A DNA stretch of 64,000 bases from Notolepis coatsorum (Eukaryota > Chordata > Actinopteri > Aulopiformes > Paralepididae), in contig OZ020591.1 in NCBI GenBank assembly GCA_963971535.1, forward strand, positions 18,276,823 through 18,340,822. The letters are read 5' to 3'. Under the pieces are notes generated by a model. The model was not told the DNA's origin and did not search any database. It was given only the letters and a program-made list of their open reading frames with translations. Shown piece after piece: positions 54,404-64,000 of this stretch. Each line of letters begins with the position of its first letter. Within the stretch, counting starts at the first letter, position 1. The position numbers and the translations under genes are program-made.

Positions 54404-54624
54404 TGTGAATGAAAAAGTGTAACGTTGCTACACCATGAACAATACATATAGGACCTTGAATGGGCCCTAATAATGGCAATCTAGCAATAGAATTTAAAAA
54501 GTTATAGCCCTGCAAAGAAGTGGAACTTCTCCATGTTAAATAGAGCTGGCAACGGATGGTATATCATGAATTTAACCTTAGGCAATCAAAGTGTTAATTG
54601 GCATGCAATTATCCTCAACACACA

Positions 54625-55028
54625 CACACCGGAACACACACGCATGCATTGTCTTTGTAGGATCGCCGATGCGATTCGTCTCTGCGATTAACCCATCCCG
54701 TCGTCCTTCCCCCCCAAGGGCAGCCGGGAGCAGACAGGCATCGGCAAGGGCCGCACCCGGGGACCAATCCAAGTGCTCCTGCCCGTCTTCGTCAAGGACG
54801 CCACAGCGTTAGCGATCTGTTGTTGTGCATGTTTTTCCATTGGGTTTATCTTATCGGGGGGGAAACCCTTGCGAGCACGGGGAGAACATGCAAACTCCAC
54901 ACAGAAAGGCCTGGGAGATACCCCACCTGGGTACCTGGCATCATGGAAACCTAGTCCCCAAGCGGGAATCGAACCCTGGACCTTCTTGCTGTGAGGCGAC
55001 AGTGTTAACCACTACACCACCGTGCCGC
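54625..55028 (-). mobile_element. tRNA-related SINE, teleost-common type
   Basis: On the minus strand the head GGCGGCACGGTGGTGTAGTG is followed by a B box GGTTCGATTCC and then TGTGTGGAGTTTGCATGTTC, a body widespread in fish genomes. The downstream part extends to about 54625. It splits the intron minisatellite. Confidence 0.8.
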
Positions 55029-55258
55029 CGTATTGTGATATATGGACATATGATATTATTATTGTGATATATGGAGATACGAGATTATTATTGTGATATA
55101 TGGAGATATGAGATTATTATTGTGATATGAGATTATTATTGTGATGAGATTATTATTGTGATATATGCGATTATTATTGTGATATATGGACATATGAGAT
55201 TATTATTGTGATATATGGAGATATGATATTATTATTGTGATATATGGAGATACGAGAT
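55028..55258. repeat. Intron minisatellite, block 2
   Basis: GTGATATATGGACATATG and GAGATTATTATT units continue the array of block 1 after the SINE, up to the solo LTR. Confidence 0.9.
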
Positions 55259-56484
55259 TGTTACAAAGGGTCAGATTAAACCAAATATATATATTTATTG
55301 CTTGATACCCCTTGTATAATATTTGTATATCGTTTGATATCCCTTGTATATTCTTTGTATATATACACGGAATATCCCTTTACCTAGGTACAAGCCAGAC
55401 CATAATATTCGTTCTCCTATTGGACAGCGACCCCTAGGCGCCAACGGCCATACCCCCAAGTTCGAGTTCAAAGCCACCGCCAAGGCTTGTCTCAACATGT
55501 CCAGGTTTGCGCAGTAATACGAGACAGAACTGAGGTTGGCACTAGATAATTCACCTTACGTATAAATACGGCGCAGGTGGAAACAGCAGCAGTTCAGTTC
55601 GTTCAGTTCATTCAGTTCATCATTCGTTCAAAGTAACGTCTAGTCTTATCCAAAACGTTAAAGCCTTCACCACGAGTCAACGACCAAGTGAAGTGAGCAA
55701 CTTTGTGTCTAAATAGAGCACTTATAACATGTGCGAATAGGATAGTACAAGTGTCAGAGTTTAGTGAAATAACGTCAAGTTCGACCTAGTTAAATGTGAA
55801 GTACCGTGCACAGGAGAATCTACACCGGCGAATGCAGAGCCTTTTCCGGCTGGATTATATTGCTTTCGGTACTGTGGCTGCTGGAGCAGAGAACCGTCTA
55901 CCCCACTGCTGTGTGGGATCTACCCGTGAGGAGCATCACTCGAGCCCGTCTCTAGGAAGAGGCTGGCTGGCTTTCATCCATGCTGTCGAGCATACTTGGA
56001 TTATAGCTGCTGCTTTGTTTGCCGATCAAGGGGAGTACATGTACCGCCTCCCCTAGCTGGAGCTTCTTTATTCCTCGTTGATCCAGACTTTGCTCCCGAC
56101 CATTCCTCTCCCCTGCTGGCTTACAACCGGAGGGAACCCCCTTAGTATCTCCAGCTGACTACGAGTGTGCCTTATGTAATTCTTATGCTACAGGTGGTGT
56201 CAATTATACCCATCTTAATATGCTCATGGACTTACGCTCTTGACCTACTTAAGTGTTCTTCGCCATATAAGCGCAATTCATAATTCTCAATATTGTAACC
56301 TATTGTTGCTGCTCTGATAATAAATACTTCTAAATATAACTTTCTTTGTTAAGCCGTATTCTTGTGTGGGTGTTCACCATATATACCGTGTACTGTATGG
56401 CCAGTAATTAAAGTACATAACTAAGTAGTGGTTTAATAATACCATACTCTCAATACAGTCAGGGAATTGTACCCCTCAGTTACA
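55259..56484 (+). mobile_element. Solo LTR fossil, family 1, in trub1 intron
   Basis: TGTTACAAAGGG...CCTCAGTTACA, TG...CA form, flanked by AGAT on both sides (55255-55258, 56485-56488). It matches the solo LTR at 30654-31832 in inverted orientation over its whole length. No internal region is present. Confidence 0.8.
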
Positions 56485-56632
56485 AGATTATTATTGTGAT
56501 ATATGGAGACATGATATTATTATTGTGATATATGGACATATGAGATTATTATTGTGATATGAGATTATTATTGTGATATATGCGATTATTATTGTGATAT
56601 GAGATTATTATTGTGATATATGGACACAATGA
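56485..56632. repeat. Intron minisatellite, block 3
   Basis: The same GAGATTATTATTGTGATAT units resume directly after the LTR and end at about 56632. Confidence 0.9.
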
Positions 56633-56710
56633 GAGCCTGTCTCTCCCTCTCCCTCTCTGTACGTCCAATGATTTGAAGTAGCGTTACACTATAAAAACTA
56701 ACTGGATAGT

Positions 56711-57585
56711 TTACATTTACATTTACATTTAGTCATTTAGCTGACGCTTTTATCCAAAGCGACTTACAAGTTCTGTACGACAAGCCATCAGGAAGGGCAC
56801 AACTCTATCAGCTGAGTAACAATGTTCATCAAAGTGTTGAGTGCTACAGTGTAGGTTAGTTTATTAGGACAAGTGCATGACAGTATGGTTAGTTAGGGTT
56901 AGATAATTTTTTTTTATTCAGATAATGGTTGAAGAAGTGAGTCTTTAGTCGACGGCGAAAGATTGGACGTGTTTCGGCTGTCCTAACTGGGGTGGGTAGT
57001 TCATTCCACCATTGTGGGGCAAGGATTGAGAATAGGCGACTTCTCTTTGATGACCCTCCCGGAGCTTGGATAGGAGTAGGTCTGAGGCGGCCAGAAGATG
57101 CAGAGCGTAGGGGTCTTGAGGGTGTGTAGTTAGAGACCATTGACCGGAGGTAGGCGGGAGCAGTTCCCTTTGCCGCACGGTATGCTAGGTCGAGGGCCTT
57201 GAAGCGGATTCGTGCAGCAATGGGGAGCCAGTGCAGGTCCCTAAGAAGTGGGGTGACATGGGCCGACTTCGGTAGGTTTGAGATCAGGCGGGCCGCTGCG
57301 TTCTGAATGAGTTGAAGAGGCTTAGTGGCAGTGGCCGGGAGGCCAGCGAGCAGTGCGTTGCAGTAGTCGAGGCGGGAGATGACTGTTGATTGGACGAGGA
57401 GTTGGGTGGCTTCTTTTGTCAGGAAGGGGCGGATCCTTCTGACGTTGCTCAGGAGGAATCGGCAGGTTCTGGTTGTCGCTGCGATGTGAGCAGAGAAGTT
57501 CAACTGGTCGTCGAGGACAACACCAAGGTTCTTGGCGGTCGGGGACGCGGTCACAGCTGCATTCTCGACTGTGATGGAAAGTTGA
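56711..57585 (-). mobile_element. L2-type LINE, 5'-truncated, in trub1 intron
   Basis: The minus strand holds the C-terminal coding part (56889-57554), a 3' UTR with AAGTCGCTTTGGATAAAAGC and a (TAAATG) tail at 56711. This copy assigns the short tails at 3146 and 10105 to the same family. Confidence 0.88.
56889..57554 (-). CDS. L2-type ORF2 C-terminal part, open frame
   Basis: 221 codons without a stop: KNLGVVLDDQLNFSAHI, SRLDYCNALLAGLP, LQLIQNAAARLISNLPK, LHWLPIAARIRFKALDLAYR and a C terminus FRRRLKTHFFNHYL. This follows the reverse transcriptase palm, which is missing by truncation. It is a transposon relic, fairly young, and not a host gene. Confidence 0.85.
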   Translation of the reverse strand: MTASPTAKNLGVVLDDQLNFSAHIAATTRTCRFLLSNVRRIRPFLTKEATQLLVQSTVISRLDYCNALLAGLPATATKPLQLIQNAAARLISNLPKSAHVTPLLRDLHWLPIAARIRFKALDLAYRAAKGTAPAYLRSMVSNYTPSRPLRSASSGRLRPTPIQAPGGSSKRSRLFSILAPQWWNELPTPVRTAETRPIFRRRLKTHFFNHYLNKKKLSNPN

Positions 57586-57599
57586 TGATAATAAATATT

Positions 57600-57980
57600 T
57601 CACTTCATTAGCAAAAATATTGTAAAATATTTAACAATCCTGATTCCTGAGCCTATTTTATTCAAAGGGAAGATATTGATTTAAATATGTATATAGCCTG
57701 TGATATCGGAAAATATCGGTATCGGTTTTCAAATCTTTTTTATTTTAATTTTTTATTTATTGTCAAAAGTATGCATAATGTTGAGTTAATTCCACAACAA
57801 GAGATATGTAATGTTAATTACCTGAAATTATAAAAATGTTTGGGGGGGGAAACCCTGCATATATTGGTATCGGAAATTAAGAGTTGGACAATATCGGTAT
57901 AAAAGCCAATATCGAGCATCCCTACTAAAAAGCTATTTCTGGCTGGTAAAAAATCTCGCTAGCTGGTCGTTTTTTTTTTT
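57600..57980. mobile_element. MITE pieces in trub1 intron
   Basis: A stretch starting AACAATCCTGATTCCTGAGCC is shared with 33126-33200, and ACTAAAAAGCTATTT is shared with the element end near 63440. An inner piece (about 57701-57905) has GATATCGGAAAATATCGG and ATCGAGCATCCCT ends typical of another MITE. Boundaries are uncertain. Confidence 0.4.
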
Positions 57981-58064
57981 TTTTTTAATCTAAAGAGAGA
58001 TAGAAGTACTAACCCAGTATATATAGAGATAGAGAGCGAGAGCGAGAGCGAGAGAGAGACTAAC

Positions 58065-58204
58065 CCAGTGTGAAGAGAGGGGGACTAAACTCCTTCAGGG
58101 TCAGGTTGTAAACAGTGACCGGTCTTGCAGGTTTTGGCACCACAACGTGGCCTTGCTTGACCAATACAGACAGCCGCTTGCCATCCTGTTTCAATGCAGA
58201 GTAG
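58065..58204 (-). CDS. trub1: trub1 internal exon
   Basis: The 140-bp exon (acceptor TTCTTTTTAG, donor GTTAGT) encodes YSALKQDGKRLSVLVKQG, VVVPKPARPVTVYNLTLKEF and SPPLFTL. YSALK includes the conserved active-site Tyr of TruB enzymes and ARPVTVY is another family motif. Frames join on both sides without a shift: CCACT|C upstream, CTGG|AT downstream. Confidence 0.93.
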
Positions 58205-58401
58205 CTAAAAAGAACAAAAGAAATCACACAAGATGGTTATCTGAGCTATCAGTCTACTATCAGTCTACTGAGCTATCAGTCTTCACTGACTGAATAAGTA
58301 AGACAAACACTTAAAGATCCTCCAGATGAACCTTGAAACAATTTCTTTACATAGTATACCATCACTCCTCTAACACATAGTACACCATCACCATCACTAG
58401 A

Positions 58402-58664
58402 GAGGAGTGATGGTGTACTATGTGTTAGAGGAGTGATGGTGTACTATGTGTTAGAGGAGTGATGGTGTACTATGTGTTAGAGGAGTGATGGTGTACTATG
58501 TGTTAGAGGAGTGATGGTGTACTATGTGTTAGAGGAGTGATGGTGTACTGTGTTAGAGGAGTGATGGTGTACTATGTGTTAGAGGAGTGATGGTGTACTA
58601 TGTGTTAGAGGAGTGATGGTGTACTATGTGTTAGAGGAGTGATGGTGTACTATGTGTTAGAGGA
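58402..58664. repeat. 26-bp minisatellite in trub1 intron, about 10 units
   Basis: Nearly identical units of GTGTTAGAGGAGTGATGG plus TGTACTAT. An inverted partial unit (CATCACTCCTCTAACAC) precedes the array at about 58362, so a hairpin is possible. Confidence 0.95.
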
Positions 58665-58807
58665 ATATAGTGAGTCAAACCAATACAGAGGGTTGGAACT
58701 TGAAGAAAGTTATATAAAAAAACATTGTTTAAATGTTGCTAATCTTTGGAGCAAAATAATCCATCGGCGATTCCAACTATTTAAAAGAATAAAACAGTTT
58801 ACAAACA

Positions 58808-59076
58808 TATAGAAACTGTTTGGTGAAGAAGGCGGTAAGAAAGAAGGCGGTAAGAAATATGACACTGTTTGTGAAGAAGGCGGTAAGAAATATGACAGAC
58901 TGTTTGGTGAAGAAGGCGGTAAGAAATATGACAGACTGTTTGGTGAAGAAGGCGGTAAGAAATATGACAGATTGTTTGGTGAAGAAGGTGGTAAGAAATA
59001 TGACAAGACTGTTTGGTGAAGAAGGCGGTAAGAAATATGACAAGACTGTTTGGTGAAGAAGGCGGTAAGAAATATG
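58808..59076. repeat. 36-bp minisatellite next to a trub1 exon, about 7 units
   Basis: Units contain GAAGAAGGCGGTAAGAAATA. The array ends about 20 bp from the exon at 59098, in the downstream intron. GGTAAGAAA repeats on the plus strand look like donor sites but are on the opposite strand from trub1. Confidence 0.95.
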
Positions 59077-59097
59077 AGAGACTTGGGTTTAACTCAC

Positions 59098-59170
59098 AGT
59101 GGAGGGACTTGCATGATTTCCCCAGTGAATATTTTCAACTTCTCCTCAAAATCCATGCGGGTTATGTGAC
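59098..59170 (-). CDS. trub1: trub1 internal exon
   Basis: A 73-bp exon (acceptor TGCCCCACAG, donor GTGAGT) encodes HITRMDFEEKLKIFTGEIMQ and VPP, matching the stretch of TRUB1 before the PPxYSALK motif. TRUB1 converts U55 of tRNAs to pseudouridine and also acts on some mRNAs and pri-miRNA. The exon with the catalytic Asp should lie upstream, beyond 59170 on the minus strand; I did not find it before 64000. Confidence 0.9.
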
Positions 59171-59228
59171 CTGTGGGGCAGTATCACATGATCAACAACA
59201 CATTAGGAGAGGTATTTTAGGTATATAA

Positions 59229-59505
59229 TCTCAGAAGGAGCTTCTATCCCCAGGCCATCAGGATGCTCAATGACACTATGTAACAACCCATCATCTACAC
59301 TCACTGCACACACATCCACATGTACATGGATGAATGTGTTTTTACTTACTTCTTAATTACCTTTTTTTTATTTTTGTTTTTACTTACTTACTTTCTTTTT
59401 ACTGTATGTAGCACACTCTCAGGGGCTCATACAGAAATAAGCATTTCATCATAAAGTATCCTGTATTTTGCTGTGACAAATAATAAACAAACTTGAAACT
59501 TTTAA
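59229..59505 (+). mobile_element. LINE 3' end (I/Jockey group)
   Basis: It starts AGAAGGAGCTTCTATCCCC (C terminus of the family at 16922-18187) and runs through a T-rich 3' UTR to AATAATAAACAAACTTG. Confidence 0.75.
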
Positions 59506-59542
59506 TCACAATATGTAAAATAGAATATTTGTCTCTTGTAAT

Positions 59543-59885
59543 GAATGTATGTTTCTACCAGTGTTTAATAATGTATGTTTCTACCAGTGTTTAATAATGT
59601 ATGTTTCTACCAGTGTTTAATGAATGTATGTTTCTACCAGTGTTTAATGATGTATGTTTCTACCAGTGTTTAATGAATGTATGTTTCTACCAGTGTTTAA
59701 TGAATGTATGTTTCTACCAGTGTTTAATGATGTATGTTTCTACCAGTGTTTAATGAATGTATGTTTCTACCAGTGTTTAATGAATGTATGTTTCTACCAG
59801 TGTTTAATGAATGTATGTTTCTACCAGTGTTTAATGAATGTATGTTTCTACCAGTGTTTAATAATTTAAGTTTCTACCAGTGTTT
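59543..59885. repeat. Minisatellite, 23-27-bp unit, about 13 copies
   Basis: Units of TGTATGTTTCTACCAGTGTT with AATGA or AATA joins. Lies in the trub1 intron upstream of the exon at 59098-59170. Confidence 0.95.
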
Positions 59886-59886
59886 T

Positions 59887-61640
59887 TTTTTATCTTTATT
59901 TTTGAACAATCATTGATCTCTACTCTCTAGCAATGAAATGGAAAAAATATGTAATAAAAAAACAAAAACAGAACATAACTCAATTTACATGTTCGAAAAG
60001 GAGTAGGAAGAAGTACACTTATTTAATCCTACCCATTTTCCACTACTCAAAATTAATGTAATTCCTTACTACGGTAATTTAAAACCTTAAAAAACAAATA
60101 TATATATATATATTAGAGCTGGGCCGTTAACGTGCTGCGTTAACGCTATACTAGTATCGCGTGATAATATAATTAACGCATTAATCTTAAAAAAAAAAAA
60201 AAAAAAAAAATTCACATAGTTCAAGTTTTAAATGATTCTTTCTGTTTTGCTCCTGAGAGTGCTAGATACTGTACTGTACTGGTAATATTATTTATTTGTG
60301 TTAACTTCTGAATAAAACAACTTATTAAACACAAGTACATCTTATTGAACATTATTTTGATATTTCATTACCAATTATCATAGCAAAACAGCTTTTTCAA
60401 ACAGTCTGTAATGCATTATTTGGGTAGAACACATATTTTGAATGCCTTTGGCAGTTTTTTTTTTTTTTTTTAGTCATTTTAATCTAGATTAATCTAGATT
60501 AAATCCAGGATTGCAGATAGATTAATCTAGATTAAAAAAAATTATCTATGCCCACCTCAAATATATATATTCAAAACCTAAAAAAAAAAAATAATAATAA
60601 ATATATATATATGTGTGTAAAACATGAAAGAAACCGATTTAAATTATTTCCTTATAATTCAGTTTGAATTGTCTCATGTTTGAACATTGTTTTAGCACTA
60701 CATTCAGACTGTTCCACAGTTTCACTCCACATATGGAAATGCAGTGTCTTCTCATGGTAGTGCGTACACTAAGAACTTTTAAATTGAGTTCTCCCCTCAG
60801 ATTATAACACCCCTCTCTTTCAAAGAACAGTTTTTGTTTCCTGGAAGTACATTACCTTTTGCTTCATACATTAATTGTGCCGTTTTAAATTCCACACGAT
60901 CAGTTAACTTTAATGTTTTTGAGTTTAAAAATAATATGGTTTGTGTGATCATGATAATCTGCAATGTGAACTATCCTTATGGCTCTTTCTTGGAGTATAA
61001 AAAGTGGTTGTAGTGTAGAATTATAAGTGTTTCCCCAGACTTCAGCGCAGTAATTTAAATATGGTAAAACTAGTGAACAGTAGAGTGTAGAGTGATTTTT
61101 GATCCAGAAGGTGCTTTACTTTACTCATGACTGAAATGCTTCTTGACAGTTCATTATTACACCTAGAAATGTATTTTCATATACTCTTTCAATAATCACA
61201 TCATTTATTTTAACTTGTACTTGAGTATTTAATCTACAGTTTCCAAATAACATAATTTTAGTTTTGCTAAAATTTTATGAGGTTTCTATCTTTTTAATTT
61301 CTTCATTTCAGATGTAATGACCTCTAAAAGCTGCTGAATATTCTCACCAGAACAAAATAGATTAGTGTCATCCGCAAATAAAATACATTTAAATATATTA
61401 GATACTTTACATCGTTTATGTACAAGATGAAAGCTTTTGGACCCAACACTGACCCCTGCCGGGACGCCACAAGCAATGTCCAAAAATTCAGATTTATAAT
61501 CTCTCATCATCACAAATTGTTGCCTTTTATTTAGATAGCTTCTCACCCAATCCAACCCAATCCAATACTACCCCCCTGATCCCATATCGTTCCAATTTCC
61601 TGATTAATATATCATGATTGATAGTATCAAACGCTTTTTT
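59887..61640 (-). mobile_element. LINE (Jockey group), 5'-truncated, split by a MITE
   Basis: Minus-strand poly(A) lies at 59887 after AATAAAGAT. The 3' UTR includes GGTAGGATTAAATAAG and the coding part includes the reverse transcriptase segment 61286-61555 ([33 protein letters not shown]). The palm motif normally reading GVPQGSVLGP is altered. A MITE interrupts it at about 60111-60562. Confidence 0.78.
60111..60562. mobile_element. hAT-like MITE (TAGAGCTGGGCCGTTAACG)
   Basis: The left end is TAGAGCTGGGCCGTTAACG and the right end TATGCCCACCTCA is only partly complementary. AT repeats on both sides hide the target duplication. ATCTAGATTAATCTAG repeats lie near the right end. Confidence 0.6.
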
Positions 61641-61643
61641 TTA

Positions 61644-61847
61644 GGGGGCAACGGGGCAAGAGGTAGAGCAGTCGTGCAATCCGGAGGTTCCCGGTTCGAT
61701 TCCTGCTCCTCCCGGGCAGCGTGTCGATAATAATAATGATAATGATGGCTTGGATTTATATAGCGCTCTTCATGACACCCAGAGCGCTTCACAGAGTCCA
61801 TTATTCGTTCATACACAGTCATACCGGTGGTGGTAAGCTACAATTGC
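61644..61847 (+). mobile_element. tRNA-derived SINE
   Basis: The head has AGAGGTAGAGCAGTCG and the B box GGTTCGATTCC (about 61691), then a short body including GGATTTATATAGCGC and CAGAGCGCTTCACAGAG. It is not a tRNA gene: no complete cloverleaf is present. Confidence 0.6.
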
Positions 61848-61852
61848 AGCCA

Positions 61853-62939
61853 GAGCTGCCCTGAAGACTCTAGCAGGAGCACTCATTCAAGGGTACTACG
61901 ACTATGCTTGCACCTCATGGTACCAAAGCACCTCAAAGGCGCTAAAAACAAAATTACAAACATCTCAAAACAAACTGGTCAGACTACTGCTTGACCTTAC
62001 TCCTAGAACCCACCTCACCCCTGCCCACTTTGACAACCTAGGATGGCTTAGAGTAGACGACAGAGTACAGCAACTTGCAATGGGCCTGGTCTACAAGATA
62101 CACTACACGACCAAGGTACCCATGTACATGACAAAATACTTCCCAAAGGTCAGTGAATACCACGATCACAACACCAGAGGGAGCTCCACAAATCATGTTA
62201 AACCCAGATTCGGCTCAAACAAGGGACTAAACACGTTTCGCAATTATGCCACATCAATGTGGAACGCCCTACCCAAAGCTGTAAAGGAATGTGAATCACT
62301 ACCCACTTTCAAAAACACTCTCAAAAAACACCTAAGGGAGACTGCAACCCGAAACTGGCCCCTGTAAATGTCCGAACACAACCCCCTCCAATGTACAGTA
62401 AATTACCAAGTATGGTCTTGTCAATAATCCAATGTACAGTGTTGTTTGTACAGTTGTACAGTGTCCCCCACTCACCCCTCCTACCCAACCCCCCCCCCCC
62501 CTACCCAACCCCCCCCCCCCCCCCCCCACTCCTAACGAACCCCCCCCCCCCCACACTCCTAACCAACCCCCCCCACCCCCCCCCCCCCACCCCCCCCACC
62601 CAACCACCTCCAATGTACAGTCCCCACCTACCCAATCCAATGTACAGTTTCCACGCCTAATGTATATACTCTTTTCTTTCTGGACTCTTTTTGTATCACA
62701 AACAGTACTGTAATTGCAAATCTGGTATGTCATAAATGTATAGATGGAGCAGTACTGTCTATCTGTATGTCATGTATGTCATATATGTTACGATGAATTG
62801 AAAATGGGGGACCCTGATGTAAACAAGACGAAAGTCTTTCTCTGGTCTGCATCCCCTTAACAATTGTATGTATTGAGCTGTACTGTACTGTACCCATTCT
62901 GCAATCTGTTAATAAAGTTTTCATTCATTCATTCATTCA
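61853..62939 (+). mobile_element. LINE (Jockey group, Rex1/CR1-like), 5'-truncated
   Basis: A frame encodes LKTLAGALIQGYYDYACTSW and continues through 62080-62367 (GLVYKIHYTTKVPMYMTKYF to ETATRNWPL-stop). The 3' UTR contains long C runs (62486-62590) and ends AATAAAG plus (ATTC)n. The coding part has no stop, so the copy is young. Confidence 0.87.
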
Positions 62940-62943
62940 CTCA

Positions 62944-63141
62944 CGGAAGCGTGGCGAATAATCATCGCCTACGGCCCCTCCGTTCACATTCACATGCATA
63001 CACATTCATACGAGGCAAGTAGGTTAAGTGTCTTGCCCAAGGACACAACGGCGATGGGATGGACATGGGCTTGAGCGGGATTCGAACCACCAACCCTTCG
63101 ATCATTGGACGACCCGCTCTACCCCTGAGCCAAAGCCGCCC
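62944..63141 (-). mobile_element. tRNA-derived SINE
   Basis: On the minus strand the head TGGCTCAGGGGTAGAGCGG and B box GGTTCGAATCC precede TGTCCTTGGGCAAGACACTT, a body common in teleosts. Confidence 0.8.
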
Positions 63142-63142
63142 C

Positions 63143-63335
63143 ACATCGATGTGTCCTTGAGCAAGACACTTAACCCCTAATTGCTCCCGATGAGCAGGTT
63201 GGCACCTTGCATGGTTGCCTCCGCCGTCGGTGTGTGAATGTGTGAGTGAATGGGTAAAATGTGATTAACAATTTGTAAAGCGCTTTGGATAAAAGCGCTA
63301 TATAAAAAAGCAACCATTTACCTTTTTTTTTTAGA
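63143..63335 (+). mobile_element. SINE body and tail, opposite orientation
   Basis: TGTCCTTGAGCAAGACACTT, CTCCGCCGTCGGTGTGTGAA and AAAGCGCTATATAAA are the body and tail of the same SINE type. The tRNA head is missing where it meets the previous SINE. Confidence 0.75.
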
Positions 63336-63353
63336 TCAATGAATACTCCGGCT

Positions 63354-64000
63354 CAGGGAACTTTTTGGCTTACCAGCCAAGGTGGCTGGTAGATTTTAAA
63401 AAACGACCAGCCAGGCAGATTTTTTACCAGCCAAAAATGATAAATAGCTTTTTAGTATATCGCCATGTGTTATTATTACTATATAATACTCTCATATGCA
63501 ATTTTCAATTAATATCATAAACAACATATGGAATATTAGCATACTTTTGAGTGGACTGAAGGAATGAGTCAGCGTTAATAGTTTAAAATGCAGATAATTT
63601 ATTAAAACATATATATTTAGGGTAGGGCTGTCCTGAATACCATTTTACAGGCTTTGAATAGTCCTTGGTGTTTCCGAATGAGTATTCAAATACTCTCTCA
63701 AAAACACTATTAAAAACAATAAGATTAACATTTCATAATTAACAATCAATCAATCACAAATCATAAGTGTTGGCTACCATTCTGTTCTATCCAGTAGCCA
63801 CCTGAGACGTCATGTCAAATTGCGTGGCAACATGCATTCTGATCACCGTTGTATAGACAATTGTGTGTACATCCACACGGAGAAGGAACCGATCTTTTTT
63901 TGTTTACATTTTTTTAAAGTTTCTGTGTTTTAGACTTTGCTCTTTTATTTTGAAACCCCCCGACCGGAAGTATTATTGTTGTTATCGCTAGCTAGCAGAA
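63354..64000. mobile_element. hAT-like element left end, running out of the window
   Basis: CAGGGAACTTTTTGGCTTAC followed by inverted CCAGCC/GGCTGG sequence resembles the hAT shells at 34491 and 42458. Inside, another MITE end TAGGGCTGTCCTGAATACC starts at 63623. Neither right end is in the window. Confidence 0.5.

Larger units (their letters stand above)
53211..54597 (+). mobile_element. piggyBac-like non-autonomous element, copy E, with nested MITE
   Basis: It begins TTAACACTTTAGTTGCC and ends GGCAATCAAAGTGTTAA, inverted over 17 bp with one mismatch. This is the most complete copy and defines the family: about 960 bp of own sequence, no transposase. A TA-flanked MITE occupies 53975-54403. 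The CTCF-like motif is at 53393-53406. Confidence 0.92.

Noticed and set aside
54591-55067. Pro/Arg/Ser-rich small proteins
   Set aside because: They are translations of the SINE and its GC-rich body.
62391-62733. Proline-rich or glycine-rich proteins
   Set aside because: They arise from C runs in a LINE 3' UTR.

Overview
This window is vertebrate nuclear DNA, almost certainly from a teleost fish. The evidence is a spliced trub1 gene, LINEs of L1, L2 and Jockey-group types, tRNA-derived SINEs of fish type, many hAT-like elements with exact 8-bp target duplications, piggyBac-like elements ending in TTAA, and abundant minisatellites. There is no prokaryotic gene organisation. I cannot name the species.

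Host genes. The one recognisable host gene is trub1 (tRNA pseudouridine-55 synthase of the TruB family) on the minus strand. Four 3' coding exons lie between 59170 and 51309; the 5' exons, with the catalytic Asp, are beyond the window or unseen. Its last exon runs into a minisatellite of about 27 units, so the predicted protein ends in a long tail of ~15-residue repeats. A 144-bp minus-strand exon with good splice sites lies at 2578-2721; I cannot identify its gene. Two other coding-like stretches (5640-5779 with 15622-15750, and 15931-16092) are weak.

Layout. 1-2563: hAT inside a piggyBac-like element inside another hAT. 2564-3388: host DNA with the unidentified exon and a duplicated CRE-like site. 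3389-5632: a hAT MITE holding a solo LTR, which holds another MITE. 5780-15621: a piggyBac-like copy split by a near full-length L2 LINE (about 5.4 kb of its own sequence), itself split by two hAT MITEs, a LINE fragment and a SINE. 15622-26407: LINE, L1, hAT and SINE pieces. 26408-28289: third piggyBac-like copy split by a MITE. 28349-34141: LINE 3' ends, a foldback element, a solo LTR and small MITEs. 34160-45420: one LINE stretched over 11 kb by insertions nested up to four levels deep. 45421-49560: LINE fragments and a 606-bp palindrome. 49560-59170: 3' part of trub1, whose largest intron is filled with minisatellite, a fifth piggyBac-like copy, a SINE, a solo LTR and a LINE. 59171-64000: LINEs, SINEs and MITE ends.

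How it fits together. The window is an insertion record: at least twelve hAT-type insertions can be closed by matching 8-bp duplications, giving a relative order of events. Recurrent themes are elements carrying pieces of other elements (a LINE ORF1 fragment in three copies of one MITE; two cargo modules shared by elements with different ends), a piggyBac-like family carrying a CTCF-type core motif, and tandem arrays in and around trub1. The host genes persist only as short exons between these insertions. All calls are by eye; no search or alignment program was run.
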